NCBI RefSeq assembly: GCF_031458325.1
Contig: NZ_JAVDYG010000001.1
Span: 620,001 to 684,000 of the forward strand
Reading direction: 5' to 3'
DNA: 64,000 nucleotides
Source: Nocardioides marmoribigeumensis
Lineage (GTDB): Bacteria; Actinomycetota; Actinomycetes; Propionibacteriales; Nocardioidaceae
Part shown: piece after piece, positions 10,711 to 19,411 of the stretch
Numbering within the stretch: position 1 is the stretch's first letter
Layout of the letters: every line of letters starts with the position of its first letter
Made by a program: the position numbers and the translations under genes
Notes under the pieces: generated by a model
Told to the model about the DNA's origin: nothing
The model's database searches: none
What the model saw: only the letters and a program-made list of their open reading frames with translations

Positions 10711-11519
10711 CGCGTCCAGATGTACGGCGTCGTGGTCGTCACCGCGAGCAGCCCGGAGCGCTCCAGGATGGGCCTCGACATCGGCGTGCAGTCGGACTGG
10801 ATGTAGCGGAACCCCCGCCCGAGGGCGGACCGGGCGCGGGCGCTGACCAGCGCGCGGTAGAGCCCCCTCCCCCGCCACTCCGGCACCGTCGAGCCGCCCC
10901 AGACCCCGGCGAACTCGGTGCCCTCGACGCCGACCAGCCGCCCGCCGGAGACGATGCGTCCCTCGTGCTCGACGACCCAGTACTCGTCGCCGCGCGCCAT
11001 CCCCTCCAGCCCCGACCGCACCGAGCCCCAGGACTCCCCGAACACCCCGGCCTGCATCTCGAGCAGGGCGGCGAGCTCGATCTCGACGTCGGACGCCCCG
11101 GCCTCCAGCCGTCGTACGACGACGCCGTCGGGCAGGTCGAGGTCCACGACCAGCGACGCGGCCTCGCCGATCATCACGGTCTCCTCCTCCTCGGCCTCGA
11201 GGCCGGCCGCGACGAGGTGGTCGACCAGGTCGGCCGGGAGGTCGTGGCCGCGGGTCTTCCACTCGAAGCGCTCCATCGCGGTGCGGTCGCGGAAGAACGC
11301 CACGACCTCGGCGACCAGCTCGTCGAGCGCCTCGCCGTCCAGGTCCCCCAGGCTCCGGTAGGACACGAACCCGCCGCCCCCGTCGTCGAACTCGGCCAGC
11401 ACCACGGGTCCGAGCGGGGTCACCTTGACGGCCCCCACCACCTCGGCGTCGCCCCGCAGGTCGCGGTCATAAGCACGCAGCATCTCGTCTCGCAGGTCGT
11501 CCACGGGCCCATGATTCAC
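10707..11519 (-). CDS. GNAT-family N-acetyltransferase
   Basis: 270 residues. The C-terminal half carries the GNAT core: EYWVVEHEGRIVSGGRLVGV (strands 2-4) then motif A, GGSTVPEWRGRGLYRALVSA, containing the acetyl-CoA-binding pyrophosphate loop R-G-R-G-L, followed by YIQSDCTPMSRPILERSG. The N-terminal half (VVGAVKVTPLGPVVLAEFDD) is a degenerate second GNAT-like lobe. The substrate is unknown. Transcribed alone. Confidence 0.85.
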   Translation of the reverse strand: MNHGPVDDLRDEMLRAYDRDLRGDAEVVGAVKVTPLGPVVLAEFDDGGGGFVSYRSLGDLDGEALDELVAEVVAFFRDRTAMERFEWKTRGHDLPADLVDHLVAAGLEAEEEETVMIGEAASLVVDLDLPDGVVVRRLEAGASDVEIELAALLEMQAGVFGESWGSVRSGLEGMARGDEYWVVEHEGRIVSGGRLVGVEGTEFAGVWGGSTVPEWRGRGLYRALVSARARSALGRGFRYIQSDCTPMSRPILERSGLLAVTTTTPYIWTR

Positions 11520-11635
11520 CCTTAGGGCGAGTCCCGGGCGAACAGGACCGACGGCCCTGCCGCAACGAGCACCGCGCCGCGTAGACCGGGCTGGCAGCAG
11601 TTTTTCTCACCTCAGACAACGAAGGGGGACCCCTC

Positions 11636-12730
11636 ATGGTTTCTCGGACCAGAGCCGCACTGGTGACCGTGCTGGCACTCGGCACGGCAGGCGCCGTCGT
11701 CGCCGCGCCGGCCACCTCCACGGCCGCGATCAGCGGCGGCGGGCACGGGATCGTCGTCGCCTCCAAGCTCGGCGACCCGTTCGGTCTCCAGAGCGCGCGG
11801 GCCCACCGGGGCCTGATCGTCGCGGAGAACGCCGGGAGGGTGACCCGCCTCTTCGCCGACGGCCGCAAGCGCACCATCCTCTCCGGCGTCCCGGGCCTGG
11901 CCGGTGTGGCCGGCGGGCCGCGCCGCGTCTTCGCCGTCGTCGGTGGACCCAACGAGGAGGGCTCCCCCTCGGGCGGCAAGTACGGCCCCAGCCGCGTGAT
12001 CCGCATGACCTACAACGGCAAGGGCAAGAAGGTCATCGCCAACCTGCTGGCCTACGAGCTCAAGCACAACCCCGACGGCCAGAAGCAGTTCGTCAAGGGC
12101 AAGCCGGTCGACGCACTGTCCAACCCGTTCGCCATGACCTGGTCGAAGTACGGGCTCTTCGTCGCCGACGGTGGCGCCAACGACGTGCTCAAGGTCAACC
12201 CCGCAACGGGCAAGGTCTCCACGTTCTTCGTCCCGCCGACCGTGAAGGACGAGAAGGCCTGCAAGGGCCCGGACGCCAACGCCAACCCGGGCACCAAGGG
12301 CTGTGACCCGGTGCCGACCGGTGTGCAGGTCGTGGGTCGCGACGTCTTCGTCAGCACCCTCGGCGCCGAGGCGCCCTCAGCGGGCCGCGTCTACCGTGTC
12401 GACGCCCGCAGCGGCAAGGTCCGCAACGTGTGGACCAACCTGACCGCGCCGACCGGGGTCGCCGTCCGTCGTGACGGGACGGTCTACTTCTCGCAGGTGC
12501 TGCACGGCGCCCCGGCGGGACCGCCCGGACCGGGCTTCGACCCCGCCGACGTCGGCCGCATCGTCCGCATCCGCAACGGCCACCGCACCTTCGCGCCCGT
12601 GACGATGCCGACCGGCCTGCTGCTCAAGAGGGGCGTGCTCTACGCCAGCTCGTGGAGCGTGGGGTCCTTCCTGGGCATGAAGGACGCGGGCAAGGTCGTG
12701 CGCGTGCCCGACTCGCTGTTCCACCGCTGA
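11636..12730 (+). CDS. Secreted ScyD/ScyE-family beta-propeller protein
   Basis: 364 residues with a Sec signal peptide (SRTRAALVTVLALGTAG then AVVAAPATSTA, cleavage after about residue 30). The mature part has repeated strand motifs of a beta-propeller: GLIVAENAGRVTRLFADGRK, YGLFVADGGANDVLKVNPAT, GRVYRVDARSGKVRNVW and VAVRRDGTVYFSQVL. This matches ScyD/ScyE-type extracellular NHL/SGL-like proteins common in actinobacteria; the scytonemin name does not imply pigment synthesis here. Two cysteines (EKACKGPD, KGCDP) may form a disulfide. A strong AAGGGGGA site precedes the ATG. Monocistronic, with a hairpin after it. Confidence 0.8.
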   Translation: MVSRTRAALVTVLALGTAGAVVAAPATSTAAISGGGHGIVVASKLGDPFGLQSARAHRGLIVAENAGRVTRLFADGRKRTILSGVPGLAGVAGGPRRVFAVVGGPNEEGSPSGGKYGPSRVIRMTYNGKGKKVIANLLAYELKHNPDGQKQFVKGKPVDALSNPFAMTWSKYGLFVADGGANDVLKVNPATGKVSTFFVPPTVKDEKACKGPDANANPGTKGCDPVPTGVQVVGRDVFVSTLGAEAPSAGRVYRVDARSGKVRNVWTNLTAPTGVAVRRDGTVYFSQVLHGAPAGPPGPGFDPADVGRIVRIRNGHRTFAPVTMPTGLLLKRGVLYASSWSVGSFLGMKDAGKVVRVPDSLFHR

Positions 12731-12748
12731 GCCACCGGCTCACCCGCC

Positions 12749-12783
12749 CGAGCCTGCGAGCGCGCACCCCGCTCGTAGGCTCG
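12749..12783 (+). terminator. 14-bp stem-loop between the ScyD-like gene and selO
   Basis: CGAGCCTGCGAGCG, a 7-base loop CGCACCC, then CGCTCGTAGGCTCG pair over 14 positions with one G-U pair. It begins 18 bases after the upstream TGA and ends 4 bases before the selO GTG. It is a likely terminator for the upstream gene, but it also covers the place where a selO ribosome binding site should be. Confidence 0.6.
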
Positions 12784-12787
12784 TGGC

Positions 12788-14242
12788 GTGACCACGACCT
12801 CCGTCCGCCTCGGCAACCGGTTCGCGACCGCGCTGCCCGAGCTCGCCCTCCCCTGGACGGGTGAGGCGGCCCCGGACCCGCGGCTGCTCGTGCTCAACGA
12901 GCCGCTCGCCGCGGCGCTCGGCCTCGACCCGTCGTACCTCCGGAGCGAGGCGGGCCTCGGCCTCCTCCTCGGCACCGACGTCCCGCCGGGTGCCACGCCC
13001 GTCGCGCAGGGCTATGCCGGACACCAGTTCGGCGGATGGTCGCCGCGTCTCGGTGACGGGCGCGCGCTCCTGCTGGGCGAGCTCGTCACCGACTCCGGTG
13101 ACCTGCGCGACCTCCACCTCAAGGGCAGCGGCCGCACGCCGTTCTCCCGCGGCGGCGACGGCCTGGCCGTCGTCGGCCCGATGCTGCGCGAGTACGTCGT
13201 CAGCGAGGCCATGCACGCTCTCGGCGTCCCCACCACCCGGTCCCTCGCGGTGGTCGCGACCGGCCGTGAGGTGCGGCGCGAGCGGCTCGAGCAGGGCGCC
13301 GTCCTGGCGCGGGTGGCGAGCAGTCACCTGCGCGTCGGGACCTTCCAGTACGCCGCCTCGCTCGGCGACCGCCCGCTCATGGTGCGGCTGCTCGACGAGG
13401 CGATCGACCGTCACCACCCGTCGGCGCGCTCGGCCCCCGAGCCTGCGCTCGGGCTCTTCGACGCCGTGGTCGAGGCCCAGGCCCGGCTCGTCGCGCAGTG
13501 GATGCTGGTCGGCTTCGTGCACGGCGTCATGAACACCGACAACATGACGATCTCCGGCGAGACCATCGACTACGGCCCCTGCGCGTTCGTCGACGCCTTC
13601 GACCCGGCGGCGGTGTTCAGCTCGATCGACCACGGCGGTCGCTACGCCTACGGCCGGCAGCCGCTCGCCGCCGAGTGGAACCTCGCCCGTCTGGCGGAGA
13701 CGCTCCTGCCGCTCATCGACGAGGACTCCACGGTCGCGGCCGAGAAGGCGACCGAGTCGCTCGGCCGCTTCCGCGGCCTCTACTCCGCCGCCTGGTACGA
13801 CGGCCTCCGGGCCAAGCTCGGCCTGCCGGAGGGTCTCGCCGACGACGTGTTGACCGCCCTGTCCACCGACCTGTTCGCGCTGCTCGAGTCGGGGCACGTC
13901 GACTTCACCTCGTTCTTCCGGCGGCTCGGGTCCGCGGCCCGCGACGACCGGGCGCCCGCGCGCTCGCTCGTCCTCGACCTGCCGGGCATCGACGCCTGGC
14001 TCGACTCCTGGCTCGCGCTCGCCCCGGACGCCGACGCCATGGACCGCGCCAACCCGGCGTACGTCCCGCGCAACCACCTCGTCGAGGAGGCCCTCGCGGC
14101 CGCCACCGCCGGGGACCTCGCTCCCCTGCACACGCTGCTCGACGCGGTCACCTCGCCGTACGACGAGCGCCCGGGGCTCGAGCGCCACCTCGAGCCCGCG
14201 CCCGACAGCTTCGGCGCCTACACGACGTACTGCGGCACCTAG
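12788..14242 (+). CDS. selO: Protein adenylyltransferase SelO (YdiU family)
   Basis: 484 residues, full length for the family. SelO has a flipped pseudokinase fold and transfers AMP from ATP to Ser/Thr/Tyr of target proteins, linked to redox stress. Family signatures seen: [35 protein letters not shown], the catalytic loop [15 protein letters not shown] and the metal-binding [11 protein letters not shown]. It ends TTYCGT, like other bacterial SelO C-termini that retain the redox cysteine. The GTG start gives the usual N-terminus ([13 protein letters not shown]). There is no clear Shine-Dalgarno; a strong hairpin ends just before the start. Confidence 0.93.
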   Translation: MTTTSVRLGNRFATALPELALPWTGEAAPDPRLLVLNEPLAAALGLDPSYLRSEAGLGLLLGTDVPPGATPVAQGYAGHQFGGWSPRLGDGRALLLGELVTDSGDLRDLHLKGSGRTPFSRGGDGLAVVGPMLREYVVSEAMHALGVPTTRSLAVVATGREVRRERLEQGAVLARVASSHLRVGTFQYAASLGDRPLMVRLLDEAIDRHHPSARSAPEPALGLFDAVVEAQARLVAQWMLVGFVHGVMNTDNMTISGETIDYGPCAFVDAFDPAAVFSSIDHGGRYAYGRQPLAAEWNLARLAETLLPLIDEDSTVAAEKATESLGRFRGLYSAAWYDGLRAKLGLPEGLADDVLTALSTDLFALLESGHVDFTSFFRRLGSAARDDRAPARSLVLDLPGIDAWLDSWLALAPDADAMDRANPAYVPRNHLVEEALAAATAGDLAPLHTLLDAVTSPYDERPGLERHLEPAPDSFGAYTTYCGT

Positions 14243-14292
14243 CCTGTCCGCATGACCTGTCGACTCCATGAGCGCCGGGGCGGCGGCTTCCG

Positions 14293-14643
14293 GTGACCAC
14301 GCTGTTCGCCGGGCTGCTGGTCTCCGACCTCCCTCGCGCCGAACGCTGGTGGACGGCCGCGCTCGGGTCCGAGCCGCTGATGCGACCCAACGACACCGAG
14401 GTCGTGTGGGAGGCCGGCGGTGGCTACGTCTACGTCGACGCCCACCTCGACGGGCGCGTCGCCGGGCAGGGCCAGGTGACGCTGTTCCTCGACGAGGGCC
14501 ACGACCTCGAGGAGCGCGTCCGCGCCCTTGCCGCGCACGAGATCTCACCCGTCCTCGACGAGACCTACGACAACGGCGTCCGCAAGGTCACCTTCGCCGA
14601 CCCGGATGGCAACCGTCTGGGGCTGGGGGCCCGCCCCGCCTGA
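14293..14643 (+). CDS. VOC (glyoxalase/bleomycin-resistance fold) protein
   Basis: 116 residues from GTG, one full VOC module pair: TTLFAGLLVSDLPRAERWWT at the N-terminus and KVTFADPDGNRLGLG at the C-terminus, the usual F-x-DPDGN signature. Metal-ligand positions are incomplete, so the function (antibiotic binding, dioxygenase or isomerase) cannot be called. It follows selO by 50 bases on the same strand. Confidence 0.8.
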   Translation: MTTLFAGLLVSDLPRAERWWTAALGSEPLMRPNDTEVVWEAGGGYVYVDAHLDGRVAGQGQVTLFLDEGHDLEERVRALAAHEISPVLDETYDNGVRKVTFADPDGNRLGLGARPA

Positions 14644-14741
14644 CCCGCGTCGCGGTGCGGACTCGGATCTCGTTGCACAGCTGGCGAAAGTCGCCTGTGC
14701 GCCGGAGAGAAAGTGTCGGAGCTCGGTGGACGGATGAGGTC

Positions 14742-16286
14742 ATGACAGCGACCGCCGGGTTCACCGCCCCCGCCCCTGAGGACCTGACCTCCCAGGGCCG
14801 TGGGTGGCGCCGTGAGGTGCTGCTGTCCGGGGTCCGTGCCGAGAAACGCACGATCGAGGCCGCCGAGGCCCGCAAGCTGTCCCTGGTCACCGAGTGGGCC
14901 GACCTGCACCGCGCCGACACGGTCGCCCTCGACGGCGACACGCTGCTCCCCGTGTCCGGTTCTGCGCCGGCCCCGGCCTCGGTGGACCTGGGCAGCCTGC
15001 CGATCCTGATGTCCGGGGTGCCGGTCGAGGAGTACTGCGTGACCGAGCTGGCCACCGCGCTGCGCACCAGCCACGCCGCGGCGCGGTCGTTGACCCAGGA
15101 CGCCCTGGAGCTCCGCGAGCGTCTGCCCCGCTGCTGGGCCCGGGTCCACGCCGGCAAGCTCCCCGCCTGGAAGGCCCGCACCGTGGCCCAGCAGACCCAC
15201 TCACTCCCCGATGAGGCGGCGGACTGGGTCGACCGCAACCTCGCCCCGTTCACCACCAGCCTGTCGGTGACCCGGATCAAGAACGCCATCAACGCCGCGG
15301 TCCTGCGCTTCGACCCCGACCGTGCCGCCGCCGAGGCCGAGGCCGCCTCCGACCGGCGGGGGGTGTGGTTCGACTACGAGCACGGGGCCGACGACCTCGT
15401 CCTGCAGGACAGCCGCCCCGACGGCACCATGCGGTTCGAGGGCCTCGCCTCGGTCCCCGACGCACTGGCCTTCCGCGACGCACTCAAGACCACGGCCACC
15501 GAGCTGGGCATCCTCGGCGACGACTCCCCCGAGCTGGTCCGCATGTCCAAGGCCATCGGGATCCTCGCCGACCCGCAGCACGCCATCGACCTGTCCCACT
15601 CCGCCGACCACGCCCTCGAAGCCGAAGCCGAGCCCGAAGCCGCGAGGGGGGAACCGGTGCCCCGCCGCCGGCCGAACCGGGCCCGGAGCCCGCTCGGGGT
15701 CGAGCGCCCCATCCACCTGCACCTGCACACCTCCACCGACGTCGCCCGCATCCAGGCGAGCGGCCTGCCCCACGCCGCGTCACCGATCAGCCGGGCCGCG
15801 GTCGAGCAGTGGCTCGCCGACCTCGCCCCCGGCACACGCGTGCAGGTCACCCCCGTGATCGACCTCAACCACCACCACGCCGTCGACGCCTACGAAGCCC
15901 CCGACCACCTCCGCGCCCTGGTCGACGAACGCGACCACGGCTGCGTGTTCCCCTACTGCACCAACCGAGGCCGCTACGACCTCGACCACACCGACCCGTT
16001 CCTCGACCCCGACGACGGCGGACCACCCGGGCAGACGGGCAACCACAACCTCGCCAAGCTCTGCCGACACCACCACCGAGCCAAGACCCACGGACACTGG
16101 ACCTACCGACGCGTCACCGACCCCTGGGACCTCGACATCGGCTGGCCCGACCCACACCGGGACGAGCAGCACCCACCCGTGACCTCCACCGCCGACCGCG
16201 GCGGACCACCCGCCGCCTACCGCTGGGACTCACCCCTCGGCCACGCCTACCTCGTCACCGCCACCGGCACCTACCCCCTCGACTGA
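14742..16286 (+). CDS. DUF222 / HNH endonuclease domain protein (13E12-type)
   Basis: 514 residues from the ATG at 14742. Residues about 25-330 are the helical DUF222 region (VEEYCVTELATALRTSHAAA, ARVHAGKLPAWKARTVAQQT). The C-terminal HNH nuclease has CVFPYCTNRGRYDLDHTDPF and HNLAKLCRHHHRAKTHG, with all expected Cys/His positions of the zinc-binding HNH fold. This family is present in many copies in actinobacterial genomes, including the REP13E12 repeats of Mycobacterium tuberculosis; it is suspected of mobility but its biology is unknown. Between residues about 305 and 315 there is a low-complexity Ala/Glu linker (EAEAEPEAARGEPVP). The downstream third is unusually rich in C-ending codons and CAC/ACC triplets. 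Confidence 0.85.
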   Translation: MTATAGFTAPAPEDLTSQGRGWRREVLLSGVRAEKRTIEAAEARKLSLVTEWADLHRADTVALDGDTLLPVSGSAPAPASVDLGSLPILMSGVPVEEYCVTELATALRTSHAAARSLTQDALELRERLPRCWARVHAGKLPAWKARTVAQQTHSLPDEAADWVDRNLAPFTTSLSVTRIKNAINAAVLRFDPDRAAAEAEAASDRRGVWFDYEHGADDLVLQDSRPDGTMRFEGLASVPDALAFRDALKTTATELGILGDDSPELVRMSKAIGILADPQHAIDLSHSADHALEAEAEPEAARGEPVPRRRPNRARSPLGVERPIHLHLHTSTDVARIQASGLPHAASPISRAAVEQWLADLAPGTRVQVTPVIDLNHHHAVDAYEAPDHLRALVDERDHGCVFPYCTNRGRYDLDHTDPFLDPDDGGPPGQTGNHNLAKLCRHHHRAKTHGHWTYRRVTDPWDLDIGWPDPHRDEQHPPVTSTADRGGPPAAYRWDSPLGHAYLVTATGTYPLD

Positions 16287-16314
16287 CGCCGCCGGCGCAC
16301 GGACGACCGGGGCG

Positions 16315-17922
16315 TCAGGCGAGCTCGAGCACGGCGTAGCCGAAGCCCTCGGCCCGCAGACCGGCAGCGGTCAGCCCGACCCCCTGCCCGAGGAGGACCG
16401 TCGCGCCGGCGAGCCCGTCGAGCTCCACCTCGGCAGGCTCGCGGCGCGGGTTGACCACGACGACGTGGGAGTCACCGCGCCGCCAGGTGAACGGGTAGCC
16501 CTCGTGCAGGACGGTCGTGCTCGCCCGGCCCCCGAGCGCCGGGGTCGCCCGGCGCAGGGCGGCGAGTCGCCGCACGAGGTGGAGGGTCGAGCCGGGGTCC
16601 CGCTCCTGGGCCGCCACCGTCGGGCGGTCGCCGGAGGGGTCGATCGGGAGGTAGAGCGCCTCGGCCGGCGCGGTCGAGAAGCCGGCGTTGGGCGAGTCGT
16701 CCCACTGCATCGGGGTGCGGCAGCCCGAGCGGTTGTACGCCGGGTTGCAGATCGAGCCCTCGACGTCGGGCAGGCCGGGGAGGTAGCGCATCCCGATCTC
16801 GTCGCCGTAGTAGAGCGAGGGCACCGTGCCCCAGGTGAACAGGAAGGTGAGGGCGGCCCCGAGCTCCTCGGGCGTGCGCGGGTCGGTGCGCAGTCGGCTG
16901 AAGTCGTGGTCCGCGGTGGCCATGATCACCCGGCGCGCCGGGTCGTCGGCCTTCGCCCGGGCCCAGCCGTCGAGGAAGGGCCGGGTCGTGCCCCGGCCGT
17001 CGGCGTGGAAGAACGGCTCGGGGTTGTGCTGGAACGGCAGGATCCCCGCGCCCTTGTTGTCGAAGAGGCTGCCGTGCTCGGGCTGGATGACCAGGAAGAA
17101 GTCGGCGTCGAACCCGAAGCCGAGACCCGTGCGCGGCTCGGACCCCTCGGGGACCAGCACCGCGTCGGGGTGCGCGGAGGCCAGCCAGGCCTGGAGGTCG
17201 CGCCAGATCCGGGTCGTGGCGACCGTGCCCCTGTTCTTGCCGTGCTGGTCCTTGACCAGGGAGAACGCCATGTCCACGCGGAACCCGGCGACGCCCCTGC
17301 TCAGCCAGAAGTCGAGGACCTCGCGCAGCATCTCCTTGTTGCGCATCGGTCCCGGGTCGTCGACGCCGTCGCGCCACGGCTCGTCCGGAGGGGTCTCGGT
17401 CCACCCGAAGTTGAGCGCGGGCTGCTCGTCGTAGAAGTTCTTGAGGTACCACCCCGGACGCGGCCCCGGGGACGGCACCCAGCCCGGGGTGCCCGGGATC
17501 GTGGAGTCCCACGCCCAGGTCGGCAGCTCCTCGATCCAGACGTAGCGGTCGCCGTCCGGGCTCGGGCCGTCGGCGTGCAGCTCCTCCTGGAACCACGGGT
17601 GCTCGATCGAGGTGTGGCCGGCGACGAGGTCGAGCAGGACCCGGATGCCACGCTCGCGGGCCCGGCCGACGAGCTCGACGAGGTCGTCGTTGGTGCCGTA
17701 GCGCGGCGCGATGCGCAGGTAGTCCGACACGTCGTACCCCGCGTCGACGAACGGCGAGGCGAAGCACGGGTTGAACCAGATCGTGTCCACCCCGAGCGAC
17801 TCGATGTGGTCGAGGTGCTCGATCACCCCGCGCAGGTCGCCGATCCCGTCCCCGTCGGAGTCCGCGAAGGACTGCGGGTAGATCTCGTAGACGATCGCGT
17901 CGGCCAGCCAGTCACCTGCCAC
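16315..17922 (-). CDS. GH13 alpha-glucosidase/alpha-amylase family hydrolase
   Basis: 535 residues from GTG 17922, 2 bases after the channel stop. The N-terminus WLADAIVYEIYPQSFADSDG and GDGIGDLRGV is the classic start of GH13 oligo-1,6/alpha-glucosidase-type enzymes. Conserved regions: LDLVAGHTS (I), GFRVDMAFS with the nucleophile Asp (II), VLVPEGSEP with the acid Glu (III) and TADHDFSR with the third Asp (IV), followed by the domain-B/C landmarks YYGDEIGMRYL and RTPMQWDDSPNAGFS. The substrate is an alpha-glucan or disaccharide. No signal peptide, so cytoplasmic. The RBS GAGGA lies inside the upstream channel gene. Region I is VAGH rather than the usual VxNH. Confidence 0.9.
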   Translation of the reverse strand: MAGDWLADAIVYEIYPQSFADSDGDGIGDLRGVIEHLDHIESLGVDTIWFNPCFASPFVDAGYDVSDYLRIAPRYGTNDDLVELVGRARERGIRVLLDLVAGHTSIEHPWFQEELHADGPSPDGDRYVWIEELPTWAWDSTIPGTPGWVPSPGPRPGWYLKNFYDEQPALNFGWTETPPDEPWRDGVDDPGPMRNKEMLREVLDFWLSRGVAGFRVDMAFSLVKDQHGKNRGTVATTRIWRDLQAWLASAHPDAVLVPEGSEPRTGLGFGFDADFFLVIQPEHGSLFDNKGAGILPFQHNPEPFFHADGRGTTRPFLDGWARAKADDPARRVIMATADHDFSRLRTDPRTPEELGAALTFLFTWGTVPSLYYGDEIGMRYLPGLPDVEGSICNPAYNRSGCRTPMQWDDSPNAGFSTAPAEALYLPIDPSGDRPTVAAQERDPGSTLHLVRRLAALRRATPALGGRASTTVLHEGYPFTWRRGDSHVVVVNPRREPAEVELDGLAGATVLLGQGVGLTAAGLRAEGFGYAVLELA

Positions 17923-17924
17923 GG

Positions 17925-19013
17925 TCAGTCCTCGTCGTCGGCGAAGTCCTCGTCGTGGGTGCCCGGGCGGGGCGCCCACGGCAGCTCCTCCGCGGGGCGT
18001 ACGACGACCAGGCGGTCGCCGCGGGCGAGCTGGGTGACGACGGGCTCGTAGTAGCGATGCACCTTGTTGTCCCGCACGACCGCGATGACCTGGTCGGGCA
18101 GCTGCTGGGGCTGCTTGCCCACCTCGGGGACGAGCAGGTCGCGCTCGGCGACCTCGAGCCCCTCGCCGTAGGAGAGCAGGTCGTCGATCACCGAGCCGAG
18201 GGCCGGCGAGACCGCGGACAGGCCGAGCAGCCGGCCGACGGCGTCGGAGGAGGTGACGACCGCGTCGGCACCGGACTGCCGCACCAGGCGGACGTTGTCG
18301 CTCTCGCGGACCGCGGCGACGACGTAGGCGCGGGTGTTGAGCTGGCGCGCGTTGAGCACCGACAGCACCGTGGAGTCGTCGCGGTCGGTGGTGATGATGA
18401 TCTGCTTGGCCTGCGCGGCCCCCGCGCGCCGCAACACGTCGCGCCGGGTGGCGTCGCCGACGACCGCGGTCAGGCCGTCGTTGTTGGCGTCCTGGACCGC
18501 GCTCTGGCTGGGGTCGACGACGACCATGTCCTCGCGGGAGACCCCGTTGCCCAGCAGGGTCTCGATGGCGCTGCGGCCCTTGGTGCCGTAGCCGACGATC
18601 ACGACGTGGTTCTTCATCCGTCTCCTCCACCGGGACACCCGGTACATCTCCCGGCTCTGGCTGGTGAGCGCCTCGATGGTCGTGCCGATCAGCAGCACCA
18701 GGAAGGCGATGCGCAACGGGGTGATCAGGATCGCGTTGACCAGGCGCGCGGACTCGGAGACCGGGGTGATGTCGCCGTAGCCCGTGGTGCTGAGCGTGAC
18801 CGTCGTGTAGTAGAACGCGTCGGACAGGTCGACCTTGCCGGTGGGGTCGGCGGTGTCGCGGTAGCCGGTGCGGTCGGCGTAGACGATGGCGATCGTCACC
18901 AGCAGCAGCGCGACCGCGATCAGGATGCGTCGGGTCAGGATCCACCCGGGCGAGCGCACGATCTCGGGGAACCGGATGGACCCCAGCGTGGACTCAGGCA
19001 CGACGTCGGGCAC
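17925..19013 (-). CDS. Potassium channel with RCK/TrkA-N domain
   Basis: 362 residues. Topology: TM1 at about 28-46 (ILIAVALLLVTIAIVYA), pore helix and selectivity filter TTGYGD (about 76-81), then TM2 (INTERNAL: LRIAFLVLLIGTTIEALTS). The cytoplasmic RCK-N (TrkA-N) domain starts at MKNHVVIVGYGTKGRSAIE, with a G-x-G-x-x-G nucleotide-binding turn and D for NAD/ATP-type ligands, then VVVDPSQSAVQDA. A C-terminal TrkA-C-like part follows (about 270-340). Two-TM MthK-type architecture, gated by ligand on the RCK ring. It precedes the GH13 gene by 2 bases (operon), though the functional link is unclear. Confidence 0.9.
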   Translation of the reverse strand: MPDVVPESTLGSIRFPEIVRSPGWILTRRILIAVALLLVTIAIVYADRTGYRDTADPTGKVDLSDAFYYTTVTLSTTGYGDITPVSESARLVNAILITPLRIAFLVLLIGTTIEALTSQSREMYRVSRWRRRMKNHVVIVGYGTKGRSAIETLLGNGVSREDMVVVDPSQSAVQDANNDGLTAVVGDATRRDVLRRAGAAQAKQIIITTDRDDSTVLSVLNARQLNTRAYVVAAVRESDNVRLVRQSGADAVVTSSDAVGRLLGLSAVSPALGSVIDDLLSYGEGLEVAERDLLVPEVGKQPQQLPDQVIAVVRDNKVHRYYEPVVTQLARGDRLVVVRPAEELPWAPRPGTHDEDFADDED

Positions 19014-19022
19014 GGGATCAAA

Positions 19023-19373
19023 CTACTCGCGGCGCTCGACGTCGCCGTAGAGGTAGATGGTGGTGTCCTCGCCCTTCTCCGACCGGTCGAGCGACACGAA
19101 GCGGAAGGTGTCGCCCTTGACCGGTCGCGCGGAGCCCGGCGTGCGACGCCACTCGCCGCACAGCGCGCCGTCCTGGGTGCCGGGGTCGTCGGCGACGCCG
19201 TCCCCGGTCAGGCACAGCTGGCGGGTGTCGGGGTCGTAGCTCTCGACGGTCGCCACCGTGGGGTCGGAGGCCCGCGGGCCCGCCACCGAGCCGATCAGGA
19301 AGCCCCCGAGGAGGCACAGGCATCCGCCGGCGACGGCCACAGGGGTCGGCAGGTTGATGTTGGCCACGGCCAC
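19023..19373 (-). CDS. Small membrane-anchored protein, unknown
   Basis: 116 residues from GTG 19373 (an alternative GTG lies at 19367). One N-terminal transmembrane segment or uncleaved signal (VAVAGGCLCLLGGFLIGSVA) and then an extracellular soluble part with two cysteines (LCLTGDG, ALCGEW) that could pair in a disulfide, and ending in FRFVSLDRSEKGEDTTIYL. I do not recognise a named family. It sits 9 bases from the channel gene start on the same strand and may be co-transcribed. Confidence 0.65.
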   Translation of the reverse strand: MAVANINLPTPVAVAGGCLCLLGGFLIGSVAGPRASDPTVATVESYDPDTRQLCLTGDGVADDPGTQDGALCGEWRRTPGSARPVKGDTFRFVSLDRSEKGEDTTIYLYGDVERRE

Positions 19374-19411
19374 AGCATCCCAGAGGGCACCACAGACAAA
19401 CGTGAGATCGC

